Notes under the pieces: generated by a model | Database searches by the model: none | What the model was told of the DNA's origin: nothing | The model's input: only the letters and a program-made list of their open reading frames with translations | Source: Psychrobacter glaciei | GTDB lineage: Bacteria > Pseudomonadota > Gammaproteobacteria > Pseudomonadales > Moraxellaceae | Assembly (NCBI RefSeq): GCF_014652895.1 | Contig: NZ_BMZR01000007.1 | Span: forward strand, 49,496-113,495 | Direction of reading: 5' to 3' | DNA: 64,000 nt | Position numbers and translations under genes: made by a program | Shown here: positions 24,780 to 36,053 of the stretch, piece after piece | Layout: each line of letters opens with the position of its first letter | Numbering within the stretch: the stretch's first letter is position 1

Positions 24780-25211
24780 AATCATGTCCTTGAGTCGGTG
24801 GGTTTACATTTCTCAATGTAAAAAAATTAGACTGACTATTCTACGCTATTTACGATGGCTATACAGCCCCTAGTTACTGTTAATTATAATAGCTTCTAAA
24901 TCGTGAGGCTTGTTAGTGATGAATGCTTCAAGTGTATTATTAGAAAGGCTATCCACTTAAACATGCGTTAGGCGGCGATGCTGAGAGTATTGCGGCTGGT
25001 GGTCGATTGTGGCTGGTGATCGATTGTGGCTAGATGAGCGTATGACTGTCGACTGAATTGAGGACATGCCCTAATACAGGCTAGGATTTTTAGACGTAGG
25101 CAGGTACAATATCAGTATAAATCACACCTTGATTAAGGATAAGACAGACATGCAAAGTATTTGCGCGCGCTGTCTTTATTTTTTTATATCGTACCCTCTA
25201 TTGGAGTTACT
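24780..25211. other. Divergent region between rluB and folD
   Basis: The stretch holds a short tandem repeat (GCTGGTGGTCGATTGTG then GCTGGTGATCGATTGTG, about 24995-25028) and, at 25052-25074, a terminal scrap of a group A element (TGAATTGAGGACATGCCCTA). Promoters for both genes must lie here but none is clear. A leader frame at 25161 in phase with folD opens with TTG and is unlikely to be translated. Confidence 0.5.
25052..25074 (+). repeat. Terminal scrap of a group A element
   Basis: CTGAATTGAGGACATGCCCT matches the right terminus of the full copy at 51298-51467 (GATTGAGGACATGCCCT). No left half is visible nearby. Confidence 0.45.
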
Positions 25212-26099
25212 ATGTCTACCGCGCCTACTGCCCAAGAGTCCGCCACCGTTTTAGATGGCAAAGCACTTGCCAAACAAATAGAACAGCAACTACGCGTGCG
25301 CGTGGATACGATCAAGGATAAGACGGGACGCACCCCAAGCCTTGCGACGATATTGGTCGGTGATGATCCAGCTTCTGCCACTTATGTCCGTATGAAAGGT
25401 AATGCCTGTAAGCGTGTTGGTATGGACTCTATACGTGTTGAGATGCCGAGTATCACGACCACTGAGCAGCTCTTGGCTAAGATAGATGAGCTCAATAATA
25501 ATCCTGATGTCCATGGCATCTTGCTACAACATCCTGTTCCTGAGCATATCGATGAGCGTGCTTGCTTTGAGCAGATCGACTTGGCAAAAGACGTCGATGG
25601 CGTGACTTGTCTTGGTTTTGGTCGAATGGCGATGCAGCAGTCCGCTTATGGCTCATGCACACCGCAGGGCATCATGCATTTATTAGAGCATCATGGTATC
25701 GAGCTGGCAGGTTTGGAGGCCGTGGTCGTAGGGCGTAGTGCTATCTTAGGTAAGCCAATGGCGATGATGCTATTAAATGCCAATTGTACCGTAACTATCT
25801 GTCATTCAAGAACTCAAGACTTAGCGGCACATATCAAGCGTGCAGATATCGTTGTTGGTGCTGTAGGTGTGCCTGAATTGATTAAAGCAGAGTGGATCAA
25901 AGCGGGCGCGGTCGTCATCGATGCAGGTTTCCATCCAACAGCTGATGGCGGTGTCGGTGATATTGAAATGCAAGGTGTGGAAAATATTGCCAGTGCGTAT
26001 ACGCCAGTGCCAGGCGGCGTTGGCCCAATGACCATCAATACGCTGATTCGCCAAACGGTCGATGCAGCTGAAAAATCAGCCGGATTGAACGCTGGCTAA
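25212..26099 (+). CDS. folD: Methylenetetrahydrofolate dehydrogenase/cyclohydrolase
   Basis: FolD interconverts 5,10-methylene-, methenyl- and 10-formyl-tetrahydrofolate with NADP, supplying one-carbon units to purine and Met-tRNA formylation. The 295-residue protein shows the Lys-containing substrate site [28 protein letters not shown], the Rossmann motif [17 protein letters not shown] and the C-terminal [14 protein letters not shown]. The ATG at 25212 has GGAG five bases upstream, so the longer TTG frame at 25161 is rejected. It is monocistronic. Confidence 0.95.
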   Translation: MSTAPTAQESATVLDGKALAKQIEQQLRVRVDTIKDKTGRTPSLATILVGDDPASATYVRMKGNACKRVGMDSIRVEMPSITTTEQLLAKIDELNNNPDVHGILLQHPVPEHIDERACFEQIDLAKDVDGVTCLGFGRMAMQQSAYGSCTPQGIMHLLEHHGIELAGLEAVVVGRSAILGKPMAMMLLNANCTVTICHSRTQDLAAHIKRADIVVGAVGVPELIKAEWIKAGAVVIDAGFHPTADGGVGDIEMQGVENIASAYTPVPGGVGPMTINTLIRQTVDAAEKSAGLNAG

Positions 26100-26205
26100 A
26101 AAGATAGTCATACGAATACTGATTGCCGATAGATAAGGGGTCTGAGTCTCCATAGTACAAAGACTCAGGCTAAATCAACCACATCTCAGTTGATAGGACT
26201 TAAAC

Positions 26206-26724
26206 ATGGCTAAAAAAAACGTAGGTATTCACGAGCGACTGCAAGGTATTGGTAGAGAGTTTGTCGATGTCTGTCATTACGTTATTTTATTTTTAATCAG
26301 TGTGGTTGTCGTTTGGACCGCCGGTAAAGAGTTCGTTGGTATTATTCAAAAAGGCTCAGCAGATTTAAAAGATATCTTGATGTTATTTATCTATCTTGAG
26401 CTGCTCGCTATGATAGGTATTTATTTTAAAACCCATCGTCTGCCAGTACAGTTTTTGATATTTATTGCTATCACCGCTTTATCACGACATTTGGTCGTCG
26501 ATGTACAGGCGGTCTCAGATTATTTTCATTTATGGCTGCTAGCGACGATTTCTGTGGCCATCATGCTATTGAGTGGCTCTATCGTGGTACTAACGTGGAC
26601 GGCAAAAACATTCGGTCGTCCAGAAGACAATCTCGATAAACAGCATGCCAATCTAACGGTTAAAGCACTGTTGCCTGATAATGCCCAAGCGCCTGATAGT
26701 CATACTAAGCACCGCCGTGAATAA
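26206..26724 (+). CDS. psiE: PsiE-family membrane protein
   Basis: The 172-residue protein has four predicted membrane helices and the family features FVDVCHYVILFLISVVVV, IYLELLAMIGIYFKTHRLPV and ITALSRHLVVDVQ. PsiE was described in E. coli as phosphate-starvation inducible; its molecular function is unknown. It follows folD by 106 bases and ends with a terminator. No Pho box was recognised upstream. Confidence 0.85.
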   Translation: MAKKNVGIHERLQGIGREFVDVCHYVILFLISVVVVWTAGKEFVGIIQKGSADLKDILMLFIYLELLAMIGIYFKTHRLPVQFLIFIAITALSRHLVVDVQAVSDYFHLWLLATISVAIMLLSGSIVVLTWTAKTFGRPEDNLDKQHANLTVKALLPDNAQAPDSHTKHRRE

Positions 26725-26784
26725 TATCAGCAGTACGTGATGGTTCGATATTACTTTTCACTGACTATAGTTGGTGAGCATCAT

Positions 26785-26815
26785 AAAAAAGGGCTACCAG
26801 TGGTAGCCCTTTTTT
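26785..26815. terminator. Terminator between psiE and corA
   Basis: AAAAAAGGGCTACCA / TGGTAGCCCTTTTTT forms a near-continuous palindrome between two convergent genes, with a T-run on either strand. Confidence 0.88.
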
Positions 26816-26832
26816 ATGCACAGCACTTTATG

Positions 26833-28047
26833 TCACAACCATTTAAGTCTCTTAAAGTTGTAGTACAAGTAACTACACAAAGCGATAATAACAGTCATGA
26901 TAACAAGGTACGAGTACTTCCAATGCAGCTCGGGCATAAAGTCAAAGTTCATCCCATAAATACCCGCGATCGCTGTTGGTACGGCTAAGATACCTGCCCA
27001 TGCCGCAAGCTTACGCACGACTTCGTTCTGTCCCATATTGACCATAGCCATATAGGTATTCATTACCACGCTGAGCATTTCATTGAGACCATTGATGGCA
27101 TCTAGCGAGTGTAAAAGGTGATCGTTGACATCGCGAAAGTAAGGTTTTGCCGCTTGAGAAAATCCTGAGACCAGCTCACTTTTTTTGTGATTAATAAAAA
27201 AGCTACAGATGTCTTGCACAGGTAAAATAATAGCGCGCATATGTACCAGTTGTGACTTAAGCTCGTAGAGATTTTTTAGCGTGCCTTTGTCAAACTCATA
27301 GGTAAAGACATAGCGCTCTTGCTCGCGCAAATATCGACCCAAACGATCGGTAATCGGCATATAATTATCCACGATAAAATCGAGTATGGCATGCAGTACA
27401 AATATCGGGCCCATACGCAGCTTTTCAGGGCGACGGTGACAATGTTCGCGGACAGGCGCGTAGGAGTTTGACGGACCATTACGGATGGTAATCAGGTAGT
27501 TTTTGCCCATGAATATCGCAGTGGTGCCATAACGAATGACATTGTCCTCTAACTTCGCCGTACGCAGTACCACAAACACCATGTCATTGTCGTAGTTCTC
27601 AACTTTGGCACGTTGATGATCGGCAAAAGCATCTTCAATCGCCAATTCATGTAGACCAAAGGCTTCTTTTACTTTGACCATGGTCTCTAGACTGGGATCG
27701 TAGAGACCGAGCCAAATAAACTGACCATTATTGTTTAGCGCCCGACTGACATCATTGAGCGCTACTGTATCGAGATTTTCCCCAGTTTTACGGGAGTAGG
27801 CATAGCAGCTGACCACCTCATCCTCACTTGATGAGTCAATATCCTCATAGCGTTCAGAGTCGGGATCGTAGACCGTCATGGTCTCAATGGTGTCCTCAGT
27901 CGTGGCAGCGGCATCACCATAGATATAGCTATCATCATCGTCTAGATAGAGATGCTTGTCACTCATGCTGGCATAGATATGATCCATATTGGAGTCAGGT
28001 GCAATATGAGCCGTTTTTTTAATCAATTGATTATTATCATTTTCCAT
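26833..28047 (-). CDS. corA: CorA-family magnesium/cobalt transporter
   Basis: The 404-residue protein has a large acidic cytoplasmic domain and two C-terminal membrane helices. The pore motif YGMNFDFMPELHWKYSY (the universal G-M-N) lies near residue 370, preceded by VPTAIAGI. CorA forms pentameric channels for Mg2+ or Co2+ in the inner membrane. The first 90 residues are rich in Asp, Glu, Ser and Tyr, longer than in E. coli CorA (316 residues), and may be a disordered extension. The ATG at 28047 has AGGA six bases upstream and is preferred to one five codons earlier. Confidence 0.92.
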   Translation of the reverse strand: MENDNNQLIKKTAHIAPDSNMDHIYASMSDKHLYLDDDDSYIYGDAAATTEDTIETMTVYDPDSERYEDIDSSSEDEVVSCYAYSRKTGENLDTVALNDVSRALNNNGQFIWLGLYDPSLETMVKVKEAFGLHELAIEDAFADHQRAKVENYDNDMVFVVLRTAKLEDNVIRYGTTAIFMGKNYLITIRNGPSNSYAPVREHCHRRPEKLRMGPIFVLHAILDFIVDNYMPITDRLGRYLREQERYVFTYEFDKGTLKNLYELKSQLVHMRAIILPVQDICSFFINHKKSELVSGFSQAAKPYFRDVNDHLLHSLDAINGLNEMLSVVMNTYMAMVNMGQNEVVRKLAAWAGILAVPTAIAGIYGMNFDFMPELHWKYSYLVIMTVIIALCSYLYYNFKRLKWL

Positions 28048-28124
28048 ATACTTTCCTGTCATATAATAAAAAACTTCAATAATCCAAATTTGTCGTAAAC
28101 GCTACTATCGGTTGCTCACCTTAG

Positions 28125-28514
28125 CTATAGGGCATAGCTTTTTAGGGTTTCAATATCGACTAAGCTTAATAAGCTTTCGTGACAAGCTTCTAGCTTTATT
28201 TGTGGCGCGATATCGAAATCTAGGGCTTCGACCCAGCGCAGCGCACAGATACACCAGTAATCACCGGGCTGTAAACCAGCAAAGTTATACTCAGGCAGCG
28301 GAGTGATAAGATCATTGCCACGGCTGGCGGAGAAGTTTAAAAACTCACTGGTCATCTTGGCACAAACGGTATGTTGACCGACGTCGTGATTGCCAGTGTG
28401 ACAAAAGCCATTGCGATAAAAGCCGGTAATAGGATCAAAGCAACAGCTGGCAAGGGCAGTGCCTAAGACGTTGCTTTGGTTAGTGGCTGGGTTTGGGTGG
28501 TAATCAGATGACAT
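28125..28514 (-). CDS. DUF2237 family protein
   Basis: This protein of 129 residues matches the DUF2237 (COG3651) pattern: N-V-L-G-T then CCFDPITGFYRNGFCHTG, GQHTVCAKMTSEFL, SRGNDLITP, FAGLQPGDYWCICALRW. The repeated cysteines and glycine-rich segments are conserved, but no function is established for the family. It stands alone downstream of nothing in particular, on the same strand as corA. Length is usual for the family. Confidence 0.85.
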   Translation of the reverse strand: MSSDYHPNPATNQSNVLGTALASCCFDPITGFYRNGFCHTGNHDVGQHTVCAKMTSEFLNFSASRGNDLITPLPEYNFAGLQPGDYWCICALRWVEALDFDIAPQIKLEACHESLLSLVDIETLKSYAL

Positions 28515-29015
28515 AAGGCTTCCGAGATAAAAATATAGGGTAGTGTACCATGAGACTGAGTCGAAAACGTGGTTCTAACCATGCTGATGACAGTCTTCAT
28601 TATACCAAGGCGATATTAACATTTTTAGTTGAACCACAACGTATTTAACACGATTATAATCGCCGTGTCTTTGACAGTAATGACCAGCAATTAGATAGTG
28701 ATTGTGGCGAATTGTCACTAGGCGAACCTTAACTGCTATGCTAAACTAAAGCATAAAGTGCCTTGGTGATTTATTAAGGTTTACTAGCGCATAAAGATAC
28801 TCGTCTTATCGTCCTAACTTATACTTATTACTCACCCTTTTGCGGTTACCTAGTTTGTTCATAAATAATTGGGTCAATGATGTTGCGCGTTAAAAATAAA
28901 AATGCACAGCATCAATGCAATTGTAAAGATAACCTTTAAGTACTGCATAAGTACCGCATCAGTACCGCATCAGTACCGCGTTTTTGGTAAGCGATACGCC
29001 AAACAAGGATTTATT
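28515..29015. other. Divergent region before hisZ
   Basis: These 501 bases hold no credible gene. At 28938-28981 a short tandem array (three or four copies of AGTACCGCATC, the first varied) precedes the hisZ start; it falls in an upstream in-frame extension of hisZ that lacks a Shine-Dalgarno site and is taken as non-coding. Confidence 0.5.
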
Positions 29016-30311
29016 GTGTCTGTCAGTTCTGATTCTGCAAAACTTGCCCAGTTAAATACGACAAATGAAACGGTGGCTCAGCCTGCCGAAAACACGGCTA
29101 CCTCCACTAGCATGCCATATTTGAATAACTTTGCCAGCGACGTTGCCAATAGTTGGTTGTTGCCTGATGGGGTGGTGGATGTGCTGTTTGAAGATGCCCA
29201 AAAGCAAGAAGTGCTCAGGCACAAGCTTACGCAGCAGCTGATTACTCACGGCTATCAGTTGGTCAATCCACCAATGATTGAATTCACCGAGTCGCTGCTG
29301 AGTGATGCCTCAGAAGATCTAAAGCGCCAAACTTTCAAGATTATCGATCAGCTAACCGGTCGCTTGATGGGCGTGCGCGCTGATATTACCCCGCAGATTT
29401 TACGTATCGATGCGCATCACGGTGGCACGGGTATTGCTCGTTATTGCTATGCAGGTGATGTGATTCATACCTTGCCATCAGGGCTTTTTGGCTCACGGAC
29501 ACCATTGCAATTGGGTGCTGAGATTTTTGGTTGCGGTGAATTGGCTGCCGATATCGAACTGATAGATGTGTTGTTTAGCATGGTGAATAGCTTGGATATG
29601 AGCGCCACTTTGCACATCGACTTGGGTCACGTAGCGATATTTAAGCGTTTGGCTGAATTGGCTGAATTGCCAGCGCACGATACTCAGCAGTTGATGAACT
29701 TGTATGCCAATAAGAATTTGCCAGAACTAAAGCGGGTTTGCCAAACACTACCGATGGGTGATGACTTTTATGCATTGGCGCGCTTTGGTCATGATATGGC
29801 GCATTTATTGGCAAAACTGTCAGCGACAGCACAGCAGGATACGCAAATCGCAACGGCTGTTGATGAGTTGCAACGTCTCACTGCCCATCTACAAGAGCAA
29901 TGGCAATGTCCGGTCAGTATCGATGTGACAGAGTTGTCAGGCTATCATTATCATACGGGTATTGTCTTTAACGGTTATATCAATAATGAAACCCAGCCGT
30001 TGGTACGGGGTGGACGTTTTGATGGTATGCAGAGCTATACACAGCAGCCGCGTGAAGCCACCGGCTTTAGTATGGACGTCAGCCGTTTACTCGCGCATAC
30101 GCAGCTTGATGCACCAAATATTGTGCTGGTGGATTATAGCGCATTGCACAATGCCGATAAGACCCAGAAGCAGACGTTGCTACAACTAGTGGAAAGTCTA
30201 CGTCAGCAGGGCTATCGCGTTACCATGCCATTAGATACTCAAGACCATCCAGCAGATGTCACGCATCGCTTAAGTTTCGCAGACAATGAGTGGCAGTTAC
30301 AGAGCGTGTAA
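29016..30311 (+). CDS. hisZ: ATP phosphoribosyltransferase regulatory subunit
   Basis: HisZ is a catalytically inactive HisRS paralogue that pairs with short-form HisG in the first step of histidine synthesis. The 431-residue product has class II synthetase-like segments LTGRLMGVRADITPQILRID (motif 2-like) and GYHYHTGIVFNGYI, followed by VRGGRFDGMQSY. The start is GTG at 29016 with AAGGA six bases upstream; a frame opening at 28902 adds 38 residues of unlikely sequence. An N-terminal Thr/Ala-rich extension of about 40 residues precedes the conserved WLLPDGVVDVLFEDA. It lies before purA as in Acinetobacter and relatives. Confidence 0.92.
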   Translation: MSVSSDSAKLAQLNTTNETVAQPAENTATSTSMPYLNNFASDVANSWLLPDGVVDVLFEDAQKQEVLRHKLTQQLITHGYQLVNPPMIEFTESLLSDASEDLKRQTFKIIDQLTGRLMGVRADITPQILRIDAHHGGTGIARYCYAGDVIHTLPSGLFGSRTPLQLGAEIFGCGELAADIELIDVLFSMVNSLDMSATLHIDLGHVAIFKRLAELAELPAHDTQQLMNLYANKNLPELKRVCQTLPMGDDFYALARFGHDMAHLLAKLSATAQQDTQIATAVDELQRLTAHLQEQWQCPVSIDVTELSGYHYHTGIVFNGYINNETQPLVRGGRFDGMQSYTQQPREATGFSMDVSRLLAHTQLDAPNIVLVDYSALHNADKTQKQTLLQLVESLRQQGYRVTMPLDTQDHPADVTHRLSFADNEWQLQSV

Positions 30312-30432
30312 ACATAGCTTTCTTAAGTAAGCCATACTTAACGTTGCTATCGTGACTGTTATTTTTTGACGTTATCAAAATCATTTTAGTTTTTTAAACC
30401 GTTATTGCACACACCTCAATACATAAAGGTAA

Positions 30433-31731
<1,299 letters not shown>

Positions 31732-31783
31732 TTGCAGTAACATCTTTATATTTGTTTCACTATCAATAGATATATTGAATGAT

Positions 31784-31813
31784 AAAACCCCAGTGCTTAG
31801 CATTGGGGTTTTT
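31784..31813 (+). terminator. Terminator after purA
   Basis: AAAACCCCA / TGGGGTTTT with an inner TGC/GCA pair and a T-run lies 53 bases after purA. Confidence 0.85.
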
Positions 31814-32022
31814 ACTTTTATGCAAGGTACGGTCATAAATTAACCCTATCATTTATAGTCTTAATCATTATAATAGGCAGCAATCCTATGTTGGCGCTCA
31901 TATTATCGTATTGATAGACAATGAGTTATTTAAGTTTGCCCAAGCCAGCATTGTGGCCAAAGATAAAACAAAGCATTGACCATTTTATTTTTATTGAATT
32001 TATCATTTATTAGGAGCTTTTC

Positions 32023-32454
32023 ATGGCTAACGAACGTACTTTATCTATCATCAAACCTGACGCAGTTGCTGGCAACCACATCGGTGCTATCTATAGCCGC
32101 TTCGAGCAAGCTGGTCTAAAAATTGTTGCAGCAAAAATGATGCAACTTGATGACGAAAAAGCAGGCGGTTTTTACGCTGAGCACGCTGAGCGTCCATTCT
32201 ACAACGATCTAAAATCTTTCATGATGTCAGGTCCAGTATTGGTATCAGTACTAGAAGGCGAAAATGCTATCGCTCAGCATCGTGAAATCATGGGCGCTAC
32301 TAACCCAAAAGACGCTGCTGAAGGTACTATCCGTGCTGATTTCGCTAGCAGCATCGATGAAAACGCCGTTCATGGTTCAGATTCAGCTGAATCAGCTGCA
32401 CGTGAAATCAGCTACTTCTTCAATGAAGATGAAGTTTGTGCACGTACGCGCTAG
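32023..32454 (+). CDS. ndk: Nucleoside diphosphate kinase
   Basis: Ndk balances nucleoside triphosphate pools through a phosphohistidine intermediate. The 143-residue protein has [15 protein letters not shown] at the N-terminus and the active-site [20 protein letters not shown] with the catalytic histidine near residue 118. AGGAG lies about seven bases before the ATG. Downstream order ndk-rlmN-pilF-rodZ-ispG-hisS-bamB-der is the usual gammaproteobacterial one. Confidence 0.97.
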   Translation: MANERTLSIIKPDAVAGNHIGAIYSRFEQAGLKIVAAKMMQLDDEKAGGFYAEHAERPFYNDLKSFMMSGPVLVSVLEGENAIAQHREIMGATNPKDAAEGTIRADFASSIDENAVHGSDSAESAAREISYFFNEDEVCARTR

Positions 32455-32754
32455 TAGCAGCAATTATTAATATCCGTTTATAGTGTTGGTTATTAATAAT
32501 TAGTTTTGCAAGACGGCTTATATCTTATGGGTATAAGCCGTTTTAGCTATTATAATAATCCTATTATTCATTGAAATCTTTAACGACTTGCCTCATTATT
32601 GGTTTTACGTAGCGTTATCAATCCCTTATCAGCATGTTTTTATCAAATGCGCTCATAACGGATTGCTCATGCACTCATATATTATGTATGTATGACAACA
32701 TCCATATAAACAATTGCACCGCTTATTTAAGCTTATGCAAAAAGGTTATCTATT
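32455..32754. other. Intergenic region between ndk and rlmN
   Basis: It contains the ndk terminator at 32513-32544 and otherwise AT-rich non-coding sequence with no recognised promoter or element. Confidence 0.4.
32513..32544 (+). terminator. Terminator after ndk
   Basis: ACGGCTTATA / TATAAGCCGT is a ten-base perfect stem followed by TTTT, 58 bases past the ndk stop. Confidence 0.85.
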
Positions 32755-33984
32755 ATGTCCACTGTTCAATCACCTATCCAACATATCCCTACTAAACTAA
32801 CAGATAGTATCAAGCTAGTAGATGAAGCGCAGGCAAAAACCAACCTGCTAGGAATGACGCAAGCCCAACTTGCAGAGTATTTTAAGAGCATTGGCGAAAA
32901 GCCTTTTCGCTCAACGCAGGTGGTTAGGTGGATATACCAGCAGGGCGTGACCGATTTTGAGCAAATGACCAATCTTAGCAAATCATTGCGTGATAAATTA
33001 TCAGCCAATGCTTGCGTCGTTCCGCCAAAAGTCATTCATCGCCAATACAGTGATGACGGCACGCGGAAATGGGTGTTCGAAGTGACTGGTGGCTCATTGG
33101 TTGAGACGGTACTGATTCCAGCAGATGACAGCAAGATAAATGGTCGTAAGACTTTATGCGTGTCTTCACAAGTTGGCTGTGCGCTGGATTGTAGTTTCTG
33201 TAGTACTGGCAAACAGGGTTTTGAGCGCGATTTAACGGCGGCTGAAATCATCGGACAATTATGGGTAGCTAATGCCTCTTATATGACTGACGACAATGAC
33301 AGCTTAGAAAACGTCGATCATAGCTTATGGGAAAATAACGTCACCAACGTCGTGATGATGGGCATGGGCGAGCCACTACTAAACTACAAGCCAGTGGTTG
33401 GTTCGATGGAGCTGATGCTGAGCGATCACGCCTATGGTTTGTCAAAACGTCGAGTGACATTATCAACCTCAGGTGTCGTGCCAAAAATGTATCAGTTGGC
33501 GCAAGATATCGATGTGGCGTTAGCGATTTCACTGCACGCACCCAATGATGAGCTGCGCAATGAGCTAGTGCCGATTAATAAAAAGTATCCGCTAGAAGAG
33601 TTGATGGCAGCCGCTCGCAATTATGTTTATGACGTCAATCCGCGCCATAAAAAGCATGTGACGATTGAATATGTAATGCTAGATGGTGTCAATGATAGCA
33701 ATGAGCACGCTCATCAATTGGTGGCTTTATTAGGTGATTTGCCAAGCAAAATTAATCTGATACCGTTTAATCCATTCCCACATGCCAATTACGATAAATC
33801 AAGCAATAATCGTATCCACGCTTTTAGCAATATTTTAAGTGAAGCAGGATTTGTGTGTACGATTCGCCAAACCCGTGGTGATGATATCGATGCGGCCTGT
33901 GGTCAATTAGTCGGACAAGTTGCTGATCGTACTAGACGTTCGGCAGCGTGGCAGCAAAGCATCAAAGATCGTGAAAACGTGTAG
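32755..33984 (+). CDS. rlmN: Dual-specificity rRNA/tRNA m2A methyltransferase RlmN
   Basis: RlmN is a radical-SAM enzyme that methylates C2 of A2503 in 23S rRNA and A37 of some tRNAs. The 409-residue protein has the C-x3-C-x2-C cluster in [20 protein letters not shown] near residue 140, [13 protein letters not shown], and the C-terminal catalytic cysteine in [10 protein letters not shown]. An N-terminal extension of about 30 residues precedes the conserved [20 protein letters not shown]. It opens the conserved cluster leading to der. Confidence 0.96.
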   Translation: MSTVQSPIQHIPTKLTDSIKLVDEAQAKTNLLGMTQAQLAEYFKSIGEKPFRSTQVVRWIYQQGVTDFEQMTNLSKSLRDKLSANACVVPPKVIHRQYSDDGTRKWVFEVTGGSLVETVLIPADDSKINGRKTLCVSSQVGCALDCSFCSTGKQGFERDLTAAEIIGQLWVANASYMTDDNDSLENVDHSLWENNVTNVVMMGMGEPLLNYKPVVGSMELMLSDHAYGLSKRRVTLSTSGVVPKMYQLAQDIDVALAISLHAPNDELRNELVPINKKYPLEELMAAARNYVYDVNPRHKKHVTIEYVMLDGVNDSNEHAHQLVALLGDLPSKINLIPFNPFPHANYDKSSNNRIHAFSNILSEAGFVCTIRQTRGDDIDAACGQLVGQVADRTRRSAAWQQSIKDRENV

Positions 33985-34237
33985 GGTAATATGGTTTGAG
34001 GTAGCATAGAAGATTTAGAGTGGTATTGATAACTGAAGACGGTATTGATAGAAATGATAAACAGCCTATAAAGGTTTGATAATTAGCTGTCTTTTATCCA
34101 TCACAACGGTAATAAAATTGTAGTCATAACTGCTAATAACCATGAAGGTAGCAATTAATAGTAACTAAATTGTACTTATGGGGGCTAAATCTATTAAACT
34201 GATGCTTCTTTGATCCCCTGTACTGAACCACAGTTTT

Positions 34238-35185
34238 ATGATGGCGGCTATGATGACTTCTAAAGATTCTTGTCAGTTCAAATATCAAAAACCATTTCTT
34301 TCAGCGTTCAAACCGTTGATATCAGCGATTGAGTCACTGGCTACGCCAAAGCGTATGCTGCTGGCAAGTGCATTGGCAGGCTTGCTAGTGAGCGGCTGTC
34401 AAAGTACGACGACCAATGATCTAACGGGTAGCACCCCTTATCAAACGTCCACGCGACCGACTAGCGATCGCAACTTGGATCAACAAGAGATTGCTCGTGT
34501 GCGCACCTCACTTGCCGCGCAATATATCCGCAAAAACGAGCTTGATACCGCGCAGCGTCAGCTAGAAAAAGCCTTTGCTGCGGATAGCCGTTACGCGCCA
34601 GCCTATGATATGATGGGCGTTTTGTTGCAGCAAGAAGGCAGCCGCATCAATCTTGAAAAAGCCGACCAGTATTTTAAAAAAGCCATCGCGCTTGATAAAG
34701 ATTTTGAGCAAGCGCACAATAATTACGGCGTTTATTTGTCGCAGATGAAGCGTTACAAAGAAGCAGCGGCGCAGTTTGAAATCGCCGGTGCAGCATTAGG
34801 CTATGAAGGCCGTATTGGGGCGTTAGAAAACTTGGGTCGCACTTACCTGCAACTCGACGATCATCCGGCAGCCGCCAAAGCATTCTTGCGGGCGTTGGAT
34901 GGCAATCGAAACAGTATTATTGCCCATATTGAATTGGTAGATTTATTGCTTGAGCAGCAGCGTGTGCAACAAGCACAGCGGCTCTATGATGAGACTTTGA
35001 TACTGGTACAAGGGCAGGGCATTAGCCCGCGCTTACTATTGCAAGGCATCAAAATTGCCGCTGCACAAAATAACAAAACAACGCGCCAGCAATTGGCACA
35101 GCAGCTTTTATCCGCTTATCCGTTAAGCGATGAGGCAAAACAACTTAAGACTTGGCTTAATAATCCAGAGGCACCATGGAAATGA
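34238..35185 (+). CDS. pilF: Type IV pilus biogenesis/stability lipoprotein PilF (PilW)
   Basis: The 315-residue protein has a lipoprotein signal (LASALAGLLVSGCQSTTT, lipid-bearing Cys near residue 54) and TPR repeats from about residue 80 to 300 (AFAADSRYAPAYDMMGVLL; AIALDKDFEQAHNNYGVYL). PilF places the PilQ secretin in the outer membrane and stabilises type IV pili. The position between rlmN and rodZ is conserved. The start is uncertain: several ATGs lie between 34238 and 34253, and the signal is unusually far from the first. It overlaps rodZ by ten bases. Confidence 0.9.
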   Translation: MMAAMMTSKDSCQFKYQKPFLSAFKPLISAIESLATPKRMLLASALAGLLVSGCQSTTTNDLTGSTPYQTSTRPTSDRNLDQQEIARVRTSLAAQYIRKNELDTAQRQLEKAFAADSRYAPAYDMMGVLLQQEGSRINLEKADQYFKKAIALDKDFEQAHNNYGVYLSQMKRYKEAAAQFEIAGAALGYEGRIGALENLGRTYLQLDDHPAAAKAFLRALDGNRNSIIAHIELVDLLLEQQRVQQAQRLYDETLILVQGQGISPRLLLQGIKIAAAQNNKTTRQQLAQQLLSAYPLSDEAKQLKTWLNNPEAPWK

Positions 35186-36000
35186 CCACCCCATCATCAA
35201 ACACTCAATCTAACCAGCAGGGATCATTTGGTGCTGTATTGCAACAAGCCCGAAAAAATAAGCAAGTCAGCTTAGAAGAGGTGGCAGCTGAGCTATTTAT
35301 TTTAAAACGACATCTACAAGCGCTAGAGAGTGAGAATTTCTCTGAGCTACCGCAAGCCGCTTTTGCTCGTGGTTTTGCGATTAATTATGCCAAATTTTTG
35401 GATTTAGATCCGGTAAAAATTGCAAGCAGCTTTGATGCCGCTTATCCCAAAGAGCTCAAAGCTCAATTGGCAAACAATACCGATACGCCTTTGCGCCCAA
35501 TGGGTACATTGCAGCGTGATACGCATAACCGTATTCGCTTTAACCCTTTATTAATCATAGGTGTTATCGGGCTAATCATTTTAGCGATATTTCTATTTCG
35601 TATGGTGAGCAATGCGAGCAAAGAAAATAACCAAGAACCAACCGTCGCTGTCGAGGACATATCAGCCGTCGAGCAAGCACAAGGTGCAGCGATTAATACG
35701 AATGCCAATGGGGTCGGCGCGTCTGGCTCTGCGCTCAATTTAGGCGGTGACACCAATACCAATGTGGCAGTTTTAGACGTCAAACTGACAGATGACGCCA
35801 TTATCAGCATTACTGACGCTTCTGGTAGCAACTTGATGAATGGTGCGCAGACCGCTGGTGACTATAAATTATCAGGCATGCCACCATTTAATGTACAGAT
35901 TGATAATGTCGATAATGTTAGCTTAATGCTGAATCAAGAAGCCGTCGCTCTAGATACTTATGCAACGGATAAGCAGGCCAGTTTTGAGTTGGCTCCTTAG
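35176..36000 (+). CDS. rodZ: RodZ-like cytoskeletal membrane protein
   Basis: The 274-residue protein has an N-terminal Cro-type helix-turn-helix (LQQARKNKQVSLEEVAAELF; LKRHLQALESENFSELP), one membrane helix (LLIIGVIGLIILAIFLFRMV) near residue 120 and a C-terminal DUF4115 domain. RodZ links MreB filaments to the membrane during rod elongation. It starts at the ATG at 35176 inside pilF with GAGG five bases upstream; an ATG at 35182 (ATGA over the pilF stop) is equally possible. Overlap implies translational coupling to pilF. The family is sometimes annotated only as helix-turn-helix protein. Confidence 0.87.
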   Translation: MEMTTPSSNTQSNQQGSFGAVLQQARKNKQVSLEEVAAELFILKRHLQALESENFSELPQAAFARGFAINYAKFLDLDPVKIASSFDAAYPKELKAQLANNTDTPLRPMGTLQRDTHNRIRFNPLLIIGVIGLIILAIFLFRMVSNASKENNQEPTVAVEDISAVEQAQGAAINTNANGVGASGSALNLGGDTNTNVAVLDVKLTDDAIISITDASGSNLMNGAQTAGDYKLSGMPPFNVQIDNVDNVSLMLNQEAVALDTYATDKQASFELAP

Positions 36001-36053
36001 TCTTTTTTGTATTTAAGCCTATTGCTTTTTAGTTTTAATTAAAGGATTTATGT

